DNA of 64,000 bases from Chryseobacterium paludis (GCF_025403485.1 NZ_CP099966.1:4214501-4278500); one strand, 5' to 3'. Shown: positions 7,898-17,606, numbered from the stretch's first letter. Program-made: numbers and translations. The notes: generated from the letters alone by a model not told the origin.

Positions 7898-10723
7898 TTA
7901 ATACCAACCTCTTCTTGCAGCATTAATAATAGAACCCAGATTAAGAATTAAAGTATATCTGATTCGTCTTCCATAATCTTTAAATGCCGGTTCAAAACCT
8001 AAAGAGGATTGGATAGGGAAGTAGACTTCAAGAAAATCAGGAACGATCTTTATCTTGATGCCGCTGTCCCAGATAAACTGTGTAGGATTGTTTTTATTTT
8101 TATAAAGCCCACCATCTGCATAAATATGGAATATTTTCCAAACACTGGTATCTACATTAACAGAAGTGATCCATTGGTTGACAGTTCCCGGGATAAAAGA
8201 TTTAAAACCACCATCAGCTAAAATAAACTGTTGAGATAAAAGCCCGCTATTTGCACTTTCCCCTAAGAGATTATAGGAAAAAGAATAATTTGAGACCCTG
8301 GAAATTCCATAATTAAATGTATTATTTCGTGTTTCGTTCCTTGCAAAATATCCTGCAAATACTCTGATACTTAGCTTTTGCCTTGGAGCAAATTCCCATC
8401 TATAAAATCCTTCTGCCGTTATTTTATTAAAATCTTCCATTCCCTGAGTACTAATGCTGAAACTCTTTTCATGGATCATTTGACTATCTGTGTATCCATA
8501 TCCTACACTCCACAAGTTATATTTATCATAATCTCTATTGGCGATCCTTAAAGGACTTAGATCTCTTTCAAAATAGTTGTAAGATGCACTTACTCCTCTG
8601 CTTACCGTACTTCTGGGGTTTTTCCTAAAATTAATATTCGAAAAAATAGAACCCTTTCTGTAGGCAAGATCGTAGTCGTAGTGAAAATAAGATGCTGAAA
8701 CACCAAAAGTTAGGCTTCGAATAATACTTTCTGCAGGAAGGAAAGAATAAGATACTGCTCCTGAACCTGTTAGTTTTCCTGTACCTGTACTGTATGTAGG
8801 AGTAAAGGAATAGAGGAATTTTTGATCGAAAAAAGATTGATTTTTTATATTAAATCCTAAAAGGAATTTATCATAGGTATTATTGAAACGGATTCTGGGG
8901 CTGATATAAATTTCATTAAACTCAGGATTCGGGATATCTTTTATAAGTTTTAGTTTAATTTTTTTTGCATTTGAAAATAAACCTTTGGAGTAAAGAAAAT
9001 TATCCCGGTATTTTGATTCTGGGAAAATATAATCATTATTCAGTGTGATCTTGTAAATATCCAATGCCGGAATTGAAACTGTTTTTGTCATTTCATCCCC
9101 ATCTGTTTCTACCCAGTATTCTTTCTTTTCGTCCTCTGTGGTTCTGGTTTCTAGTTTAACAGGAATAGGAGATAAGGTGTTTTTATTGATCTTAATATGC
9201 AAAGAGTCGTCCTGTTTTTTGAATTTCTGTAATTTAAAGTTGACCCTGTTTTTTTGTTTTAAAAAATCAGTTAGATAGCTCGTTCTACTATCTTTTTCTG
9301 AAAGCTCTTTTAAGAAATCTTTGGGATCGATTTGCTTGTCAGTGTTTTTAGCGATATAATTTTTTAGTAAACTGTTGAAATTCTCGTATCCCATTTTATC
9401 TGCAGAATAGTTGAATAAAGTTCCAGTTTCAAAACTACTTATAGCCATCACATTGAAGTTACTTAAGACGGCGAATTTCTCTCCGATTTTTTGATCGAGA
9501 TTCTGAGACATGATATACTGATAGGTGAGGCCATAACGATCGATCAGCTTTACACTGGAAGCATGGAATAATTTCAAAGGCTTCATTCCAAAAATGGTAG
9601 CTTCTGGTAGTTTGCCTAAAAGCTTTGTTTCACCATAGAATTTTTTAAGGTATTGAATTTCTATATATGATTTCAATCCATTTTTAAACCAGTGGTTATC
9701 CTGTTTATCTGTAATAATACTTTCATCAAGAATTTTTTTGGCAATAATTCCCAAATAATCAAGATCTACCTTTTCTGCATCACTAAACAATTGAAACTTG
9801 AATTTCCAAAAGCTGATATCATTATTTCCAAAAAAATCTTCATCTCTTCTGAATTTCTCAGAAATAAATAATCTGCCAGGTATATAACCGATTTTTTCCT
9901 TGATAAATTTTAAATGCAATGGAAGATAAAATTCTAAATTTTCCTTTTCCTGGGGCTTCAGGGCATACCCAAATTGTACTTCCGTATCAATATCTCCGGT
10001 ATTTATTTTTATGGAAGGATACTTATTTTGAGAGATCACAAACTCTGGATCTGAGTCTAAATACCCTTTAAAGTAATTGTGCTGAATTTCCGGTAAATTA
10101 CTCTCAATAAAAGAATTGGTAGGGAGGTCAAATTTAACTATCCAATGGGTGTTAAAACTGATAGACTCTTCAATATCATGGTAATTTCTTTCAGAAATAT
10201 TGTCCGGATCAAAATGATCCGGAACAATAAAGAAATATTTTAAGGCTATATCTTTGTCAGATGTACCATATCCTGTGAATGTTTTATCAGGAAGCTGCAT
10301 GGTATATTGCAACTGTAACCTGATGCTTTTACCAGATAGTAATGGCTCATTCAGAGAGACAAAAAGATTTTCTTCGGATGTACTCTTGCTGATTGAAACA
10401 GTTTGGTCGTCAGAATCTTTGATATTTATCTCTAATAGCTTACCTACCTGTTCAGGTTTTGCGAAATGCAGATCATTATTTCGGTCTTCCAGTTTTCTGT
10501 AAACTAATGAGGTTCCTCTTTTCTGGTAAGCAGATACCCAATTTAATAGCTTTATGCTTTTTAAATCTTTTTCAGAATTGTTATAATAAACCAGTTCCTG
10601 CTTTATTTCCAGTGTTTTATTATCCAAAGATAATTTAGCTTCAATGTATATGCTGTCTTTTTTTTGTGCAGAAGCCTGTACAATTCCTAAAAATAAAATA
10701 AGACAAATAATAATCTTTCTCAA
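7898..10723 (-). CDS. M1-peptidase-like protein with C-terminal outer-membrane beta-barrel, active site degenerate
   Basis: A 941-aa exported protein starting on TTG; an in-frame stop lies just upstream and the signal peptide MRKIIICLILFLGIVQASAQ fits only this start. The N-terminal 600 residues resemble the M1 aminopeptidase scaffold: a beta-rich saddle, then a helical part with NHWFKNGLKSYIEIQYL, where active enzymes have a WLNEGFASY-like segment. However, no HExxH occurs where it is expected, so peptidase activity is doubtful. From about residue 600 the sequence is alternating aromatic/polar beta-strands with turns and ends in RRGWY, typical of an outer-membrane barrel. Such fusions are found in Bacteroidota and are often called metalloprotease or aminopeptidase. 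It stands alone between a T9SS remnant and the pyrimidine gene. Role unknown; surface-located, inferred. Confidence 0.65.
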   Translation of the reverse strand: MRKIIICLILFLGIVQASAQKKDSIYIEAKLSLDNKTLEIKQELVYYNNSEKDLKSIKLLNWVSAYQKRGTSLVYRKLEDRNNDLHFAKPEQVGKLLEINIKDSDDQTVSISKSTSEENLFVSLNEPLLSGKSIRLQLQYTMQLPDKTFTGYGTSDKDIALKYFFIVPDHFDPDNISERNYHDIEESISFNTHWIVKFDLPTNSFIESNLPEIQHNYFKGYLDSDPEFVISQNKYPSIKINTGDIDTEVQFGYALKPQEKENLEFYLPLHLKFIKEKIGYIPGRLFISEKFRRDEDFFGNNDISFWKFKFQLFSDAEKVDLDYLGIIAKKILDESIITDKQDNHWFKNGLKSYIEIQYLKKFYGETKLLGKLPEATIFGMKPLKLFHASSVKLIDRYGLTYQYIMSQNLDQKIGEKFAVLSNFNVMAISSFETGTLFNYSADKMGYENFNSLLKNYIAKNTDKQIDPKDFLKELSEKDSRTSYLTDFLKQKNRVNFKLQKFKKQDDSLHIKINKNTLSPIPVKLETRTTEDEKKEYWVETDGDEMTKTVSIPALDIYKITLNNDYIFPESKYRDNFLYSKGLFSNAKKIKLKLIKDIPNPEFNEIYISPRIRFNNTYDKFLLGFNIKNQSFFDQKFLYSFTPTYSTGTGKLTGSGAVSYSFLPAESIIRSLTFGVSASYFHYDYDLAYRKGSIFSNINFRKNPRSTVSRGVSASYNYFERDLSPLRIANRDYDKYNLWSVGYGYTDSQMIHEKSFSISTQGMEDFNKITAEGFYRWEFAPRQKLSIRVFAGYFARNETRNNTFNYGISRVSNYSFSYNLLGESANSGLLSQQFILADGGFKSFIPGTVNQWITSVNVDTSVWKIFHIYADGGLYKNKNNPTQFIWDSGIKIKIVPDFLEVYFPIQSSLGFEPAFKDYGRRIRYTLILNLGSIINAARRGWY

Positions 10724-10779
10724 TGTGGTGATAAAGGATCAAATATAACTTATTTTAAACAGATTTTGTAAATTTACTA

Positions 10780-12147
10780 TTAAGCTTTTTTTAAGGAATT
10801 TACATAGGCATTCCAACCTTCATTTTTATAAGTTACAGCGGCTGATTCAGGATTTTCAGATTTGTAGATCCCTCTTCCTACAATAATAAAATCGGTGTGA
10901 AGATTTTTGAAGACGTGTTCCGGTGTATTATATTGCTGTCCTTTTCCATCCCCAGAATCTGCTAAATTTACCCCTGGAGTAAATAACAGTAGTTCTTCAG
11001 GGATCTGGTTCTGAGAAACCCCTCCGATAACATTAGGATGAGACAAAGATACTTTAAGAGCTTCTTCACGGTAGCTGTTTGTCGTTAATGTTCCTTTAGA
11101 AGACATTCCTATAATAGCAACAACGCCTACATTTTTGAAACAGTCTAAGGATTCAAAACCTCCGATTACCTGCGATGTTACAAAATCTGCCCAATCGGTG
11201 ATTTTGAAAACACCACTTGTAAATTGTAATTCTTGAGTGTTTCCGATGTCTGCGAATTTTCTGTCTTCCATTAATAAAAACTGATGTTTTGCAGCTAATT
11301 CTTTTAATGGAGTAATTGTTTTTTCATACTCAAAATCAGAAATGATATCGATATGTGTTTTTAATGCAATAACGTGTGGACCTACTTTTTCAGCAAGCTC
11401 TAACAATTCCCTTGTTGTCGTTACGTCTGCAGAAGCGATAAGGTTGGATTGTTTTGTAATAGCTAATTCTAATAATTTTTTAGAAACAGAATGTTGAGAT
11501 GATTGTAATTTTTGCTCATAAGTGCTTCTTACTTTTTCTTCGAACTGAATGTGATTGCCTAAAAGAAAATCCTGAATTCTTTTTACCTCTTCATCGGAAA
11601 GTTCTCCGTTTTCCTGAAGAATAGTACAGACTTCTGAAATGTTAAAAAGAGTGTGAACTCTGAAACCTTTACTTTCTAAAAGCTGTTTTCCACCTTGCTC
11701 TCTGTCAAGAACAACTACGATATCAGATACTTTAAGATCTTCTTGCTCAACTTCAGCGATGGTTTCTAACAAAGATTTTCCGGAAGTAATTACATCTTCT
11801 ACCAAAAGGCAGTTCTGGCCTTTCTGGTAAATCCCTTCAATCATTTTCTTGGTGCCATAATCTTTCGCTTCTTTTCTTTTAATAATAAGAGGAATATAAC
11901 TTTCCAATGACATTGCTGTAGCCATCGGAAGAGCAGCATAAGGAACTCCACATATTAAATCAAAATTATCCAAAGGAAGCATTTCCAATAAATAATTAGC
12001 TAGATTTTTTAAAATTTTAGGATCTGAAGCTAAAGGTCTTAGATCTACATAAAACGGACTTTCAATACCGCTTTTTAAAGTGAATCTCCCAAATTTAATG
12101 ATTCCTAGCTTGTAGCACTCCAAAAAGAATTCTTTTTTACTTTCCAT
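10780..12147 (-). CDS. pyrE-pyrF: Bifunctional UMP synthase: orotate phosphoribosyltransferase / OMP decarboxylase
   Basis: The last two steps of de novo UMP synthesis in one 455-aa cytoplasmic chain. Residues 1-195 are OPRT: FTLKSGIESPFYVDLRPL at the N-terminus and the PRPP loop LLVEDVITSGKSL near 117-129. Residues about 215-455 are ODCase: LKTHIDIISDF, the catalytic-lysine motif MEDRKFADIGNT near 292-303, LFTPGVNLADSG and the phosphate-binding IIVGRGIY. The domain order and the ODCase motifs match animal and plant UMP synthases rather than the separate PyrF of most bacteria. No other pyr gene is adjacent. A promoter-like TAAATTTG lies at 12167-12174, about 20 bases before the start. Confidence 0.95.
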   Translation of the reverse strand: MESKKEFFLECYKLGIIKFGRFTLKSGIESPFYVDLRPLASDPKILKNLANYLLEMLPLDNFDLICGVPYAALPMATAMSLESYIPLIIKRKEAKDYGTKKMIEGIYQKGQNCLLVEDVITSGKSLLETIAEVEQEDLKVSDIVVVLDREQGGKQLLESKGFRVHTLFNISEVCTILQENGELSDEEVKRIQDFLLGNHIQFEEKVRSTYEQKLQSSQHSVSKKLLELAITKQSNLIASADVTTTRELLELAEKVGPHVIALKTHIDIISDFEYEKTITPLKELAAKHQFLLMEDRKFADIGNTQELQFTSGVFKITDWADFVTSQVIGGFESLDCFKNVGVVAIIGMSSKGTLTTNSYREEALKVSLSHPNVIGGVSQNQIPEELLLFTPGVNLADSGDGKGQQYNTPEHVFKNLHTDFIIVGRGIYKSENPESAAVTYKNEGWNAYVNSLKKA

Positions 12148-12197
12148 TATTTTTTATTAGATAGTGCAAATTTAAGGATTTGTAATAAGGCTTAAAA
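12144..12197 (-). promoter_or_regulatory. Bacteroidota-type promoter of the UMP synthase gene
   Basis: On the minus strand a -7 element TAAATTTG (12167-12174, consensus TAnnTTTG) is preceded at 19 bases by TTTT (consensus TTTG). Transcription would start some 15 bases before the ATG at 12147. Assigned by motif and position only. Confidence 0.4.
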
Positions 12198-12221
12198 ATT
12201 TATAGGTAAATTATAAATAAA

Positions 12222-12249
12222 AAGCCATTCCAAGAATATCGGAATGGTC
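12222..12249 (-). terminator. Terminator of the DUF1232 gene
   Basis: On the minus strand stem ACCATTCC, loop of about 9 bases, GGAATGGC, followed by TTTTTATTT. It ends the DUF1232 transcript and separates it from the UMP synthase gene. Confidence 0.75.
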
Positions 12250-12271
12250 TTAAATAATTATTGTTTATAAA

Positions 12272-12619
12272 TTATTCTACGATTTGAGCGTTGATTACTT
12301 TTGTACTTCCTGCATTTAATTTCTGTTCAGCTTCCCAAAGCAAAAATTTATCTACTTCTTTAATCAGTTTAGGAATAACCAGGTATAAAACCGCCAGATC
12401 ATCCAACACCCCAAGAACAGGAACAGCTACTTCTGGAATTAAATCAATCGGAGAAATAATATATAAAATTCCTAACATAGGTAGAATGATATCAATGGAC
12501 CTCATCGGATAGATTCCTCTTTTCCAATATTTGACCATTCTGAAAATGTCGGGTATTTTTTTTACAAAACCTTTATGGTTGATGGCCTCTTTAGCCAGAT
12601 TTAATTTAGAATATTTCAT
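12272..12619 (-). CDS. YkvA/DUF1232 family small membrane protein
   Basis: A 115-aa protein carrying the DUF1232 signature: YIISPIDLIPEVAVPVLGVLDD with surrounding hydrophobic helices (about residues 40-85). A basic N-terminal 38 residues (YSKLNLAKEAINHKGFVKK) precede it. Members are small, probably membrane-associated proteins of unknown function found next to very varied genes; nothing here narrows the role. It has its own terminator. Confidence 0.8.
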   Translation of the reverse strand: MKYSKLNLAKEAINHKGFVKKIPDIFRMVKYWKRGIYPMRSIDIILPMLGILYIISPIDLIPEVAVPVLGVLDDLAVLYLVIPKLIKEVDKFLLWEAEQKLNAGSTKVINAQIVE

Positions 12620-12702
12620 TTTGTGTTTGGTTTAAATAAATTCTTGACGTAACAAAATTCGCAAATTCTATACCAAATAATTATAAAAATTCGTTAAAAG
12701 AT

Positions 12703-13242
12703 TTATTTAATGATATTATCGATAAACTGATGGACTGATTCCGTATTCCAATCTCTGTAAGCATCTTCTTTTATAAGAATTCTCCCGGTTTTATCTAATA
12801 AGAATGTAGTAGGGAAGGCTTTTGGTAATAACTTTTCTGAAATTGGGCTCTGAGCAATGTATACGGGAACAGTATAATTATTTTCTTTAAGAAATTTTCT
12901 TACCGCTGATTCTTCATCTTTCATCGCGATCAATACAAAATCTACATTCCCTTTTCTTGTATCATACAATTTTTGAATCGTTGGCCATTCTTTCCTGCAG
13001 GGAGGACACCAGGTTCCCCAAAAATTTAAAAAAACAGGTTTATCTTTAAAGTTCTTAAGATTTGTACTGGGAACATTGATTCCCTGAAGGTCAATATCGT
13101 AATCATCTTTATTTATGGTAACTGCATTTTCAATGGCAGCAATAGGAAAAAACTGATCTTTCAGAAAATTTCTTACCCCCGGAATAAAAGCAATAATTCC
13201 AATAATAACAATAAGTACAAGGTAGATTATATTTTTTTTCAT
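12703..13242 (-). CDS. Membrane-anchored TlpA/ResA-like thiol-disulfide oxidoreductase
   Basis: A 179-aa protein with an N-terminal membrane anchor (residues 5-20, LVLIVIIGIIAFIPG) and a periplasmic thioredoxin fold. The active site FWGTWCPPCRKEW has both cysteines (C79, C82), and the cis-proline segment AFPTTFLLDKTGRIL is present. TlpA-type proteins reduce disulfides in exported proteins, often for cytochrome maturation. The start codon overlaps the stop of the upstream thioredoxin-like gene (ATGA at 13239-13242), so the two are translationally coupled. Confidence 0.88.
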   Translation of the reverse strand: MKKNIIYLVLIVIIGIIAFIPGVRNFLKDQFFPIAAIENAVTINKDDYDIDLQGINVPSTNLKNFKDKPVFLNFWGTWCPPCRKEWPTIQKLYDTRKGNVDFVLIAMKDEESAVRKFLKENNYTVPVYIAQSPISEKLLPKAFPTTFLLDKTGRILIKEDAYRDWNTESVHQFIDNIIK

Positions 13243-13802
13243 AATAATTCTAAAATTTCCTGAACTGCATCTTTACCTCTGTTTTTAGCATAATAAATCT
13301 GCAGATCATTATAGAACTGATCTTTGGGATAGCCTTCAGGATCAGCTTTATATTTTAACAATAATTCTTTGCCATATTTTGGACGTGGGCCCCAAGAGTT
13401 TTTTACCGTAAAATCATTATTTAAAATAATAACTTTTGGAATTGATTCTGTTCCATTGGTAAGAAACTGGTTGATTAAAGTTTTATCACTGTCTCTTAGG
13501 AAGATTCTAACTTCGTTATGACCTTCAAAAAATTTCACAAAAGCAGGAACGGTTGCACTGGCATCTCCACACCATACTTCAGAAATAATTAAAATTTTGC
13601 CATCAAAGTTTTTAGATTGTAATATATTGAGCTGTTCCTCGTCTGGAATATACTTTTTTAAGGTTCTATCCATTCTCTGAAGACCCAGTTCATAATATTG
13701 CTTATAATCTATGTCGTTCTGATTGTCAGGGCTCTCAAGTCTTTGTCTTCCAATATGTACATATTCCTCAAAATTGATCCCTTTATCCCAATAATCTTTC
13801 AT
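13239..13802 (-). CDS. Thioredoxin-fold protein with WCGDA motif (thioredoxin family 9-like)
   Basis: A 187-aa cytoplasmic protein. After a helical N-terminal part (1-65) comes a thioredoxin core with IISEVWCGDASATVP (C78) and a SIPKVIILNN cis-proline loop. The second active-site cysteine of CxxC is replaced by alanine, as is usual in this family, so it cannot work as a classical dithiol reductase; a monothiol or binding role is possible. It overlaps the TlpA-like gene by 4 bases and probably acts in the same redox context. Confidence 0.8.
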   Translation of the reverse strand: MKDYWDKGINFEEYVHIGRQRLESPDNQNDIDYKQYYELGLQRMDRTLKKYIPDEEQLNILQSKNFDGKILIISEVWCGDASATVPAFVKFFEGHNEVRIFLRDSDKTLINQFLTNGTESIPKVIILNNDFTVKNSWGPRPKYGKELLLKYKADPEGYPKDQFYNDLQIYYAKNRGKDAVQEILELL

Positions 13803-13820
13803 GACTGATATTATTTGTGT

Positions 13821-14891
13821 TTAAAAATTATTTAAATTTCTTGTCTTGTTAATTAAAAACAGATCAGCCAATACAAATGCAGCCAAACTTTCTACAACAG
13901 GGACAGCTCTTGGAACTACACATGGATCGTGTCTTCCTTTTCCTTCAACAATCACAGCGTTTCCATCTCTGTCGACACTGTCCTGAGGTCTTAAAATAGT
14001 GGCTACAGGTTTGAAGGCCACACGAAAATAAATATCCATTCCATTTGAAATCCCACCCTGGATCCCACCTGAAAGATTAGATTTTGTAGTGAAGTCCTGG
14101 TTGAAAGCATCATTATGTTCTTTACCAGTCATTTTAGCACCGCAGAATCCGCTTCCATATTCAAAACCCTTACAGGCATTAATATTAAGCATAGCTTTAG
14201 CCAGTTCAGCTTGAAGTTTTGAGAAAATAGGCTCACCAATTCCTACAGGAACATTTTTAATGACGCAGGTAATGGTGCCTCCAATAGTATTTCCTTCTTT
14301 TTTTATCTCTTTAATTCTGGAGATCATCTTTTCAGCAGTCTCTGCATCCGGACAACGTACATCATTGCTTTCTGTTTTTGAGAAATCTAAATCCTGGTAA
14401 GGTTTTTCACAGAAAATATCGCCAACAGAAGACACATATGCGTTAATTTCTATATCAGATAACATTTGTTTTGCAAGTGCCCCAGCTACCACCCAATTGA
14501 TAGTCTCTCTTGCCGAAGATTTTCCACCACCACGATAATCCCTTATTCCAAATTTTTGATCATACGTAAAGTCTGCATGACTTGGACGATATGCATTGGC
14601 AATATGATCATAATCTTTTGATTTTTGATTTTCATTTTCGATGGTAAAACCAATAGGAGTACCTGTGGTTTTTCCTTCAAATATTCCGGAAAGAAATTTT
14701 ACGGTGTCACTTTCTTTTCGCTGAGTAACAATTGCTGACTGCCCAGGTTTACGGCGATCCAGTTCATATTGAATTTTATCAAAATCAACTGTTAATCCTG
14801 CCGGAAAGTTATTAATTATTCCACCATAAGCCACACCGTGACTTTCTCCAAATGTTGTAAGACTGAGAAGATTACCTAAAGTATTGAACAT
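13821..14891 (-). CDS. aroC: Chorismate synthase
   Basis: Converts EPSP to chorismate, the last step of the shikimate pathway, with reduced FMN. The 356-aa sequence is full length and collinear with the family: [19 protein letters not shown] at the N-terminus, [18 protein letters not shown], the central [29 protein letters not shown], and [15 protein letters not shown] near the end. It is followed at 18 bases downstream by the thioredoxin pair. TAAATTTG at 14896-14903 on the minus strand sits so close to the ATG that the mRNA may have almost no leader. Confidence 0.97.
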   Translation of the reverse strand: MFNTLGNLLSLTTFGESHGVAYGGIINNFPAGLTVDFDKIQYELDRRKPGQSAIVTQRKESDTVKFLSGIFEGKTTGTPIGFTIENENQKSKDYDHIANAYRPSHADFTYDQKFGIRDYRGGGKSSARETINWVVAGALAKQMLSDIEINAYVSSVGDIFCEKPYQDLDFSKTESNDVRCPDAETAEKMISRIKEIKKEGNTIGGTITCVIKNVPVGIGEPIFSKLQAELAKAMLNINACKGFEYGSGFCGAKMTGKEHNDAFNQDFTTKSNLSGGIQGGISNGMDIYFRVAFKPVATILRPQDSVDRDGNAVIVEGKGRHDPCVVPRAVPVVESLAAFVLADLFLINKTRNLNNF

Positions 14892-15082
14892 AGCACAAAT
14901 TTACGGCTTTTTCTTAATATAATAATGCCTTTGTATTTGTTCTATTTATGGAAAGTAATGATAATATTCATAATAAGTTCCATACTCTCTTTTGAATGGT
15001 TGAAATTAATTGTGAATTACAGCTTTTCCAGAATTTTAAATTCAAAAACTTCAAATGAAAATAAATATTAACGGCCGTCCTA

Positions 15083-16714
15083 TTAATTAGGTCGAGTGGT
15101 ATTGTTAATGATATGGTTTACTTCTTTTTTCTCCTGGGTATTTATATTCTTCCAGATAAAACCCTGCTTGATTTTGTCTTTATTAATAAGCTGTGGGAAG
15201 ATATGAGCTTTCGTATTATCAATAATTTGATAAGGAGTAATAGCGGGAAGGGGAGTGCCGAAATTATAAGGGTAGTTTTTAGAAACATTGAATTTGAGAT
15301 TTCCAACCTTAAAAGAGTTAAAAGCTGTATACTTATATCTTGAGGGTTCGTAAATTTGCTTCTTTTCAAAATTTCCCATGAATTGAGCCATTTTGTAACT
15401 TGGAATATGGATGCCGATAAATAAAGGGAATGACAAAAAAGAAATAACAGATATGCTAACGATATAAAATGTAATTATTGATTTTTGTCGGGAGAAATAA
15501 TGTGAAAACAGGATAAAGAAAACAACAAAAAATACATCTATAAAAAATCGGTACTGAGCAGAAAATAAAAGTACAAGTATAGTTTTTATAACGAGCGAAA
15601 TAGCAATTAAATAAACGACAGTATTCTTTTTTCTTATTGAAAATAAGATAAACGTAATGAGGCTTAGGATAAATAAAATATTGATCTTGGATTTAATTCC
15701 ATTCAGGAAAAGCCAGTTTTTAGCATAATCCAGTGCTGAGAACTTTTGAATTTCTTCAAAAGAGTATTGCATATCATACGTTTTTTGAACGGCGAATTGA
15801 GAAGATATTTTTAAAAATTGCGGATTAGGCTTCCAATATACTCCAAGATCGCCAATAGGAACCGGAAAAACAGGATAACCAAATGTCCAGATGTTTTTAA
15901 TAAAAAATAAAATAAGAACTAAACATCCCAGTATTAGATTTTTAAAATTTGACTTTACGATAAAAATCGAATAAAGTAAACTGAATATCGGAAGCCATAT
16001 CATTGTTGGCTTTATGGTAAAAACAAAAATAGAAAATGCAAACAAAAGACTAGTCTTATTATTACCTGTAAGTACTTCATTTAATATAATCAATGAAAAA
16101 ATGATCACGGGAAGATCAGGACTTGGAGACTGGGAAAACAAAAGCATGATGGGAACAAATACCAATTGGATCCACGATTTTTTTTCAACGATATAAAGCA
16201 CATAAACGATTAGAATAATAACATTAATTCTTAAAAATTGATCACTGAAATTAGAAAATCCTGCCTGAAATATATGCCAAACCGACATTTGTCCCAGAGT
16301 CAGATCCAGATTTGATATGCCTTTAATCAGACCATATTCAGAAAGCCATTTTATAGATGGAACATAATATCCAAAATGATCTAATATATAAGGATAATAG
16401 GAGCCTGAAAAAAGTATGATCAACGATGTGGCTATGATTAACAGTGTATCTTTTTTAGTGAATTGGTAGAACTCGAGGTAGAGCCTGTCTTTAAAAAAGA
16501 AAAAAAGTCCAATTGTAATGGTGGATATCTCTACATATATATTAAGCGGAATAAAAAAGGCAAGAATAGTCCATATGATAGATATTGCGAAAATCCCGGA
16601 TATGATTTTACCTGATATTCCCTGAAATAATGTTCCTGAAATTAACTCCACAATTCTTCCTAAACCTAATAAGGTCGAAATTATAATAATAGAAGAAAAC
16701 AGAGTTAATATCAT
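15083..16714 (-). CDS. Polytopic inner-membrane protein (LIC_10190-like, possible GT-C fold)
   Basis: About 543 aa, with ten or more hydrophobic segments across residues 1-420 and a soluble, basic C-terminal tail of roughly 90 residues. Conserved-looking loops include LDHFGYYVPSIKWLSEYG and SPSPDLPVIIFSL, which recall a family annotated in flavobacteria as LIC_10190 membrane proteins; the pattern is like GT-C glycosyltransferases but I see no definite catalytic motif. I place the start at the ATG at 16714 (MILTLFSS) and not at the ATG at 16741, because the intervening bases form the terminator hairpin of the upstream lipoprotein gene. Function unknown. Confidence 0.7.
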   Translation of the reverse strand: MILTLFSSIIIISTLLGLGRIVELISGTLFQGISGKIISGIFAISIIWTILAFFIPLNIYVEISTITIGLFFFFKDRLYLEFYQFTKKDTLLIIATSLIILFSGSYYPYILDHFGYYVPSIKWLSEYGLIKGISNLDLTLGQMSVWHIFQAGFSNFSDQFLRINVIILIVYVLYIVEKKSWIQLVFVPIMLLFSQSPSPDLPVIIFSLIILNEVLTGNNKTSLLFAFSIFVFTIKPTMIWLPIFSLLYSIFIVKSNFKNLILGCLVLILFFIKNIWTFGYPVFPVPIGDLGVYWKPNPQFLKISSQFAVQKTYDMQYSFEEIQKFSALDYAKNWLFLNGIKSKINILFILSLITFILFSIRKKNTVVYLIAISLVIKTILVLLFSAQYRFFIDVFFVVFFILFSHYFSRQKSIITFYIVSISVISFLSFPLFIGIHIPSYKMAQFMGNFEKKQIYEPSRYKYTAFNSFKVGNLKFNVSKNYPYNFGTPLPAITPYQIIDNTKAHIFPQLINKDKIKQGFIWKNINTQEKKEVNHIINNTTRPN

Positions 16715-16746
16715 AAAAAAAGATTGCCTAAAAATAAGCAATCTTT
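16714..16746 (-). terminator. Terminator of the glycine-zipper lipoprotein gene, abutting the next start codon
   Basis: Minus-strand stem AGATTGC (16744-16738), 10-base loop, GCAATCT (16727-16721), then a run of seven T. The T-run touches the ATG at 16714, so it decides the start of the membrane-protein gene and may limit read-through into it. Confidence 0.7.
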
Positions 16747-16766
16747 TATTCTTTTATAAATAATTA

Positions 16767-17318
16767 TTAATTTCGTGGTTGTACTCTACCATCTTTTCTA
16801 TCTCCTGATCTTCCGATCGCATAACCAGTAGCTCCACCTACAACACCTCCAATTACAGCTCCCAATCCTCTGTTGTTCTTGCTAATAATAGCACCTGCTG
16901 CTGCACCACCAACTGTACCAATAATGGTTCCTTTGGCAGCTTTACTCATTCCTTTTTTCTTAGGTGCTTCCTGAGTGGTTCCTTGTGAAGAGTTACTTTC
17001 GTTGTTGGCATAAGACCCATTACTTGAATTTGATTCTCTATCTCTGTATACAGTTCTGGTTCTTGTAATTACTTTTGGCTCCGAATTTCTTGCAGCTGAC
17101 TTGGCTTTATTGGATTCCACAATACTGTCCGCTTTTTTCTGAGATTCATAGGCCATCTTTTCTTTTTCGATAGCTAATTTTTGTTTTTCTATTTCAAGTT
17201 GTTTTGCCTGAAATTCAATTTTCTGCTGTTCCAGAGACTTTTCAGCCACCTGATCATCTTTTTTACAGGCTGTCATTAAAAATACTGATAAGAGACCTGT
17301 TAATACTATATTTTTCAT
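16767..17318 (-). CDS. Coiled-coil lipoprotein with glycine-zipper domain
   Basis: A 183-aa lipoprotein: signal peptide with lipobox LMTAC (Cys18), a heptad-rich coiled coil (about 28-70, EQQKIEFQAKQLEIEKQK), a low-complexity Ser/Asn linker, and a YMGG-like glycine zipper (AAKGTIIGTVGGAAAGAI, GAVIGGVVGGATGYAIG) that inserts in or lies on a membrane. Such proteins occur in cell-envelope homeostasis, but no specific role can be assigned. Confidence 0.75.
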   Translation of the reverse strand: MKNIVLTGLLSVFLMTACKKDDQVAEKSLEQQKIEFQAKQLEIEKQKLAIEKEKMAYESQKKADSIVESNKAKSAARNSEPKVITRTRTVYRDRESNSSNGSYANNESNSSQGTTQEAPKKKGMSKAAKGTIIGTVGGAAAGAIISKNNRGLGAVIGGVVGGATGYAIGRSGDRKDGRVQPRN

Positions 17319-17606
17319 AAATCAAATTTTTACAAGGTTGCCAAATCAAAAACGACTTTAGCTGTATAGTTATTTCCAATTTTGAAGCCAAGTTTTAGTT
17401 AAGTAATGTTAAAAAATCAAAAAGAAATCAAAAAATATGATTTAATGCTTTAAAAATTTCCGATAATAGGTCATTAACTCTGGTATAACCCTCTGTTCTT
17501 GGTAGATATGTTTTTTACTATTTATAATTAAATCATAAGAAAGTTAATTTCTGGCAGAAGTTGTTAATTTTTAATATATCAGGCATGAAAATTGCGGCGG
17601 TATAAT

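Noticed and set aside
12291..12512. Reading frames opposite real genes (for example over the DUF1232 gene)
   Set aside because: Low-complexity translations of the antisense strand without family motifs.
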